DNA of 64,000 nt from Ureibacillus thermophilus (lineage in GTDB: Bacteria; Bacillota; Bacilli; Bacillales_A; Planococcaceae): positions 1,807,145 to 1,871,144 of the forward strand of contig NZ_CP036528.1 in NCBI RefSeq assembly GCF_004331915.1. The letters run 5' to 3'. Under the pieces are notes generated by a model. The model saw nothing but the letters and a program-made list of their open reading frames with translations. It did no database searches and had not been told where the DNA came from. Shown here piece after piece: positions 62,611 through 64,000 of the stretch (positions are counted from its first letter, which is position 1; every line of letters begins with the position of its first letter). The translations under genes and the position numbers were made by a program.

Positions 62611-62652
62611 AGGATAAGCTATACATCCTAATTTTTTGAATGATAGCTTATC
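62611..62652 (-). terminator. Terminator of the aminotransferase gene
   Basis: GGATAAGCTAT pairs with ATAGCTTATCC; on the minus strand the stem is followed by TTTTTTTCATC. Confidence 0.82.
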
Positions 62653-62660
62653 CGGAAAAT

Positions 62661-63827
62661 TTAACATTTTAATTTGCGCAATCTTTCTATTGCTTCCTGC
62701 AACCGCTCTTTTTCTTGAAAAAGGGCGATGCGCACATAACCTTCGCCTTCAGAACCGAATGAAGTGCCAGGCACCATTACAACGCCAGCTTGCTTAATCG
62801 CTTGAAATGCAAAGGAAACGCTGTCGATGGCAAATGGATATTTAGCCCATACAAACATGCCGCCAGTGGATGGGGCATATTCCCATCCGATGTTTTCAAG
62901 CCCTTTTGTCATGATGCGATGTCTTTCGGCAAAGGTTTTGCGCAAATGATCAGTAATGATTTCAGAATGGTCTAATGCAAGGGCTGCAGTTGATTGAATA
63001 GGTTCAAAAATGCCATAGTCTAAATTGGACTTGAGTTGTTTCATAATTTGAATCATTTCACTATTTCCTACGATGTAAGCCACTCGGGCGCCGGCTAAGC
63101 TGAAACTTTTCGATAATGAATTGATTTCTATTCCCACATCTTTTGCGCCCGGAGCGTTTAAGAAGCTGATTGGGCCGTTTCCGTCAAAGTAAAATTCAGA
63201 ATAAGCAGCATCATGCAATACGATAATATTATATGTTTTGGCAAATTCCACGACTTCTGTGAAATATTCTAATGATGGCATTGCTGGCACGGGATTGCCC
63301 GGCAAATTCAAAATCATTAATTTGGCGTGTTTTGCCATTTCCTCAGGAATGGCCGACAAATCTGGAAGATAGCCTCTTTCTTTATTTAATGGTATGTAAT
63401 GGGCTTTTGCGCCTGCTAAATGAATTCCGGCCATATATGCCACGTAGGCGGGATTGGTTGTTAACACTATATCGCCTGAATCGCAAAAGGCAATTGGAAG
63501 ATGCACTAATCCTTCCTGGGAACCCATTGTCAACAACACTTCTGTATCGGGATCAATATCCACTTTATTGACCCGTTTATAATAGCGTGCAACGGCTTCA
63601 TTGAATTCTTTCGTTCCGGTTAGTGTATATCCATAGGCATCCGGATTTTTGCTTTTTTCAGCCATATGATTTCTCAGCAATTCATGGGGAGGCAGGTCTG
63701 GGCTGCCTAGACTTAAATCAATAATTTTCAGTCCTTTCGCTTCTTCCGCTTTTGCAGCTTCCTTTAATTGTCCAAATATCGCTGGTTCAAATAAGGACAT
63801 CTTCTTCGATGGAACTATTTTCAACAT
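62661..63827 (-). CDS. Class I/II PLP-dependent aminotransferase, LL-diaminopimelate aminotransferase-like
   Basis: The 388-residue fold type I enzyme has SLGSPDLPPHELL near residue 40, GYTLTGTKEFNEAVARYY near 70, the Asn/Pro/Gly segment LNLPGNPVPA near 173, HDAAYSEFYFDG near 205 and the PLP lysine in EINSLSKSFSLAGARVAY near 235, ending with a conserved Arg in EGYVRIALFQ. It resembles DapL-like and AlaT/PatA-type enzymes; the exact amino donor and acceptor are uncertain. The ATG at 63827 lies 5 bases after AAGGAG; a GTG at 63833 overlaps the site. Confidence 0.85.
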   Translation of the reverse strand: MLKIVPSKKMSLFEPAIFGQLKEAAKAEEAKGLKIIDLSLGSPDLPPHELLRNHMAEKSKNPDAYGYTLTGTKEFNEAVARYYKRVNKVDIDPDTEVLLTMGSQEGLVHLPIAFCDSGDIVLTTNPAYVAYMAGIHLAGAKAHYIPLNKERGYLPDLSAIPEEMAKHAKLMILNLPGNPVPAMPSLEYFTEVVEFAKTYNIIVLHDAAYSEFYFDGNGPISFLNAPGAKDVGIEINSLSKSFSLAGARVAYIVGNSEMIQIMKQLKSNLDYGIFEPIQSTAALALDHSEIITDHLRKTFAERHRIMTKGLENIGWEYAPSTGGMFVWAKYPFAIDSVSFAFQAIKQAGVVMVPGTSFGSEGEGYVRIALFQEKERLQEAIERLRKLKC

Positions 63828-63972
63828 AAACACTCCTTAAGTCTAACAAATTCAAACAGTAAAAATATTTTAGCATATTTTGATTCTTTCAAAATTATAG
63901 AAATTAAGGATTTTGCTTTCCGTTCATATTTTGTTTATGATACAAGAAAGAAAAGGTGTTGGAGTGAAAAAA

Positions 63973-64000
63973 ATGAAAGTTTATTCATTAAGCGGCCCAA
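63973..64000 (+). CDS. Start of a further gene, cut by the window end
   Basis: An ATG at 63973 follows GTTGGAGTG at 6-8 bases and opens MKVYSLSGP before the window ends. The start resembles P-loop ATPases of Bacillaceae whose N-terminus continues into a GxSGTGKST-type loop, but only nine residues are visible, so this is a guess. Confidence 0.45.

Overview
The window looks like chromosome from a low-GC, endospore-forming member of the Bacillales, probably a Ureibacillus/Lysinibacillus-type Planococcaceae. The evidence is a GerA/GerB/GerC germinant-receptor operon, neighbourhoods also known from Bacillus subtilis (ypjP-thyA-dfrA, the yng leucine cluster, ypmS-msrA-msrB, xpaC-yaaN, odhAB), AGGAGG-type ribosome binding sites and many TTG/GTG starts. 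No rRNA or tRNA genes were seen. Genus level is inference.

Layout. 1-0.5 kb: 3' end of a group IIC intron, followed at once by a 16-unit array of 21-bp repeats. 0.7-4.2 kb: a minus-strand catabolic cluster (DUF1932-type dehydrogenase, RraA-type aldolase, GalB-like PIG-L protein, GntR/FCD regulator) with a truncated TRAP binding-protein gene; four matches to the FadR-type operator lie at its control regions. 4.5-7.6 kb: EcsC-family protein, then a D-2-hydroxyacid dehydrogenase/glycerate kinase pair. 7.7-12.2 kb: the ypjP-thyA-dfrA region, interrupted by two paralogous 24-residue membrane peptides, an unknown gene, a frameshifted fragment and a MazEF-type module with a 36-bp perfect palindrome. 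12.2-12.5 kb: a mobile-like repeat whose inverted partner lies at 47.0-47.3 kb.

12.7-22.8 kb: ketone-body and leucine catabolism: ScoAB CoA-transferase, a TetR repressor with a promoter/operator, and the yngJ-I-HA-HB-G-F-E-like gene set, which takes isovaleryl-CoA to acetoacetate plus acetyl-CoA. A second 21-bp array, in reverse orientation, sits between the biotin carboxylase and biotin carrier genes. 22.8-37.6 kb: PAQR protein, DegV, YpmS, MsrA/MsrB, germination receptor, chemoreceptor, YozE, DeoD, CtpA protease, COG0523 GTPase, a stand-alone MurG-like transferase and a GNAT enzyme. 38.7-42.9 kb: odhAB. 42.9-45.8 kb: a lysine riboswitch with terminator ahead of an amino-acid ABC transporter, so probably a lysine importer.

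45.8-64 kb: alpha/beta hydrolase, a small DUF6501-like protein, TelA/XpaC, an acylphosphatase-like protein, a globin-MCP-CZB sensor, a cold-shock protein behind a structured leader, 3-hydroxybutyrate dehydrogenase with a GntP permease (linked in function to ScoAB), a lipoprotein, an ABC-F ATPase, a prolyl-4-hydroxylase-like oxygenase, a soluble chemoreceptor with a C-terminal Cache domain, a second MsrA, an LCP ligase, an AI-2E-family protein, an aminotransferase and the start of one more gene. The most novel-looking items are the 21-bp phased arrays, the paralogous 24-residue peptides and the inverted repeat pair.
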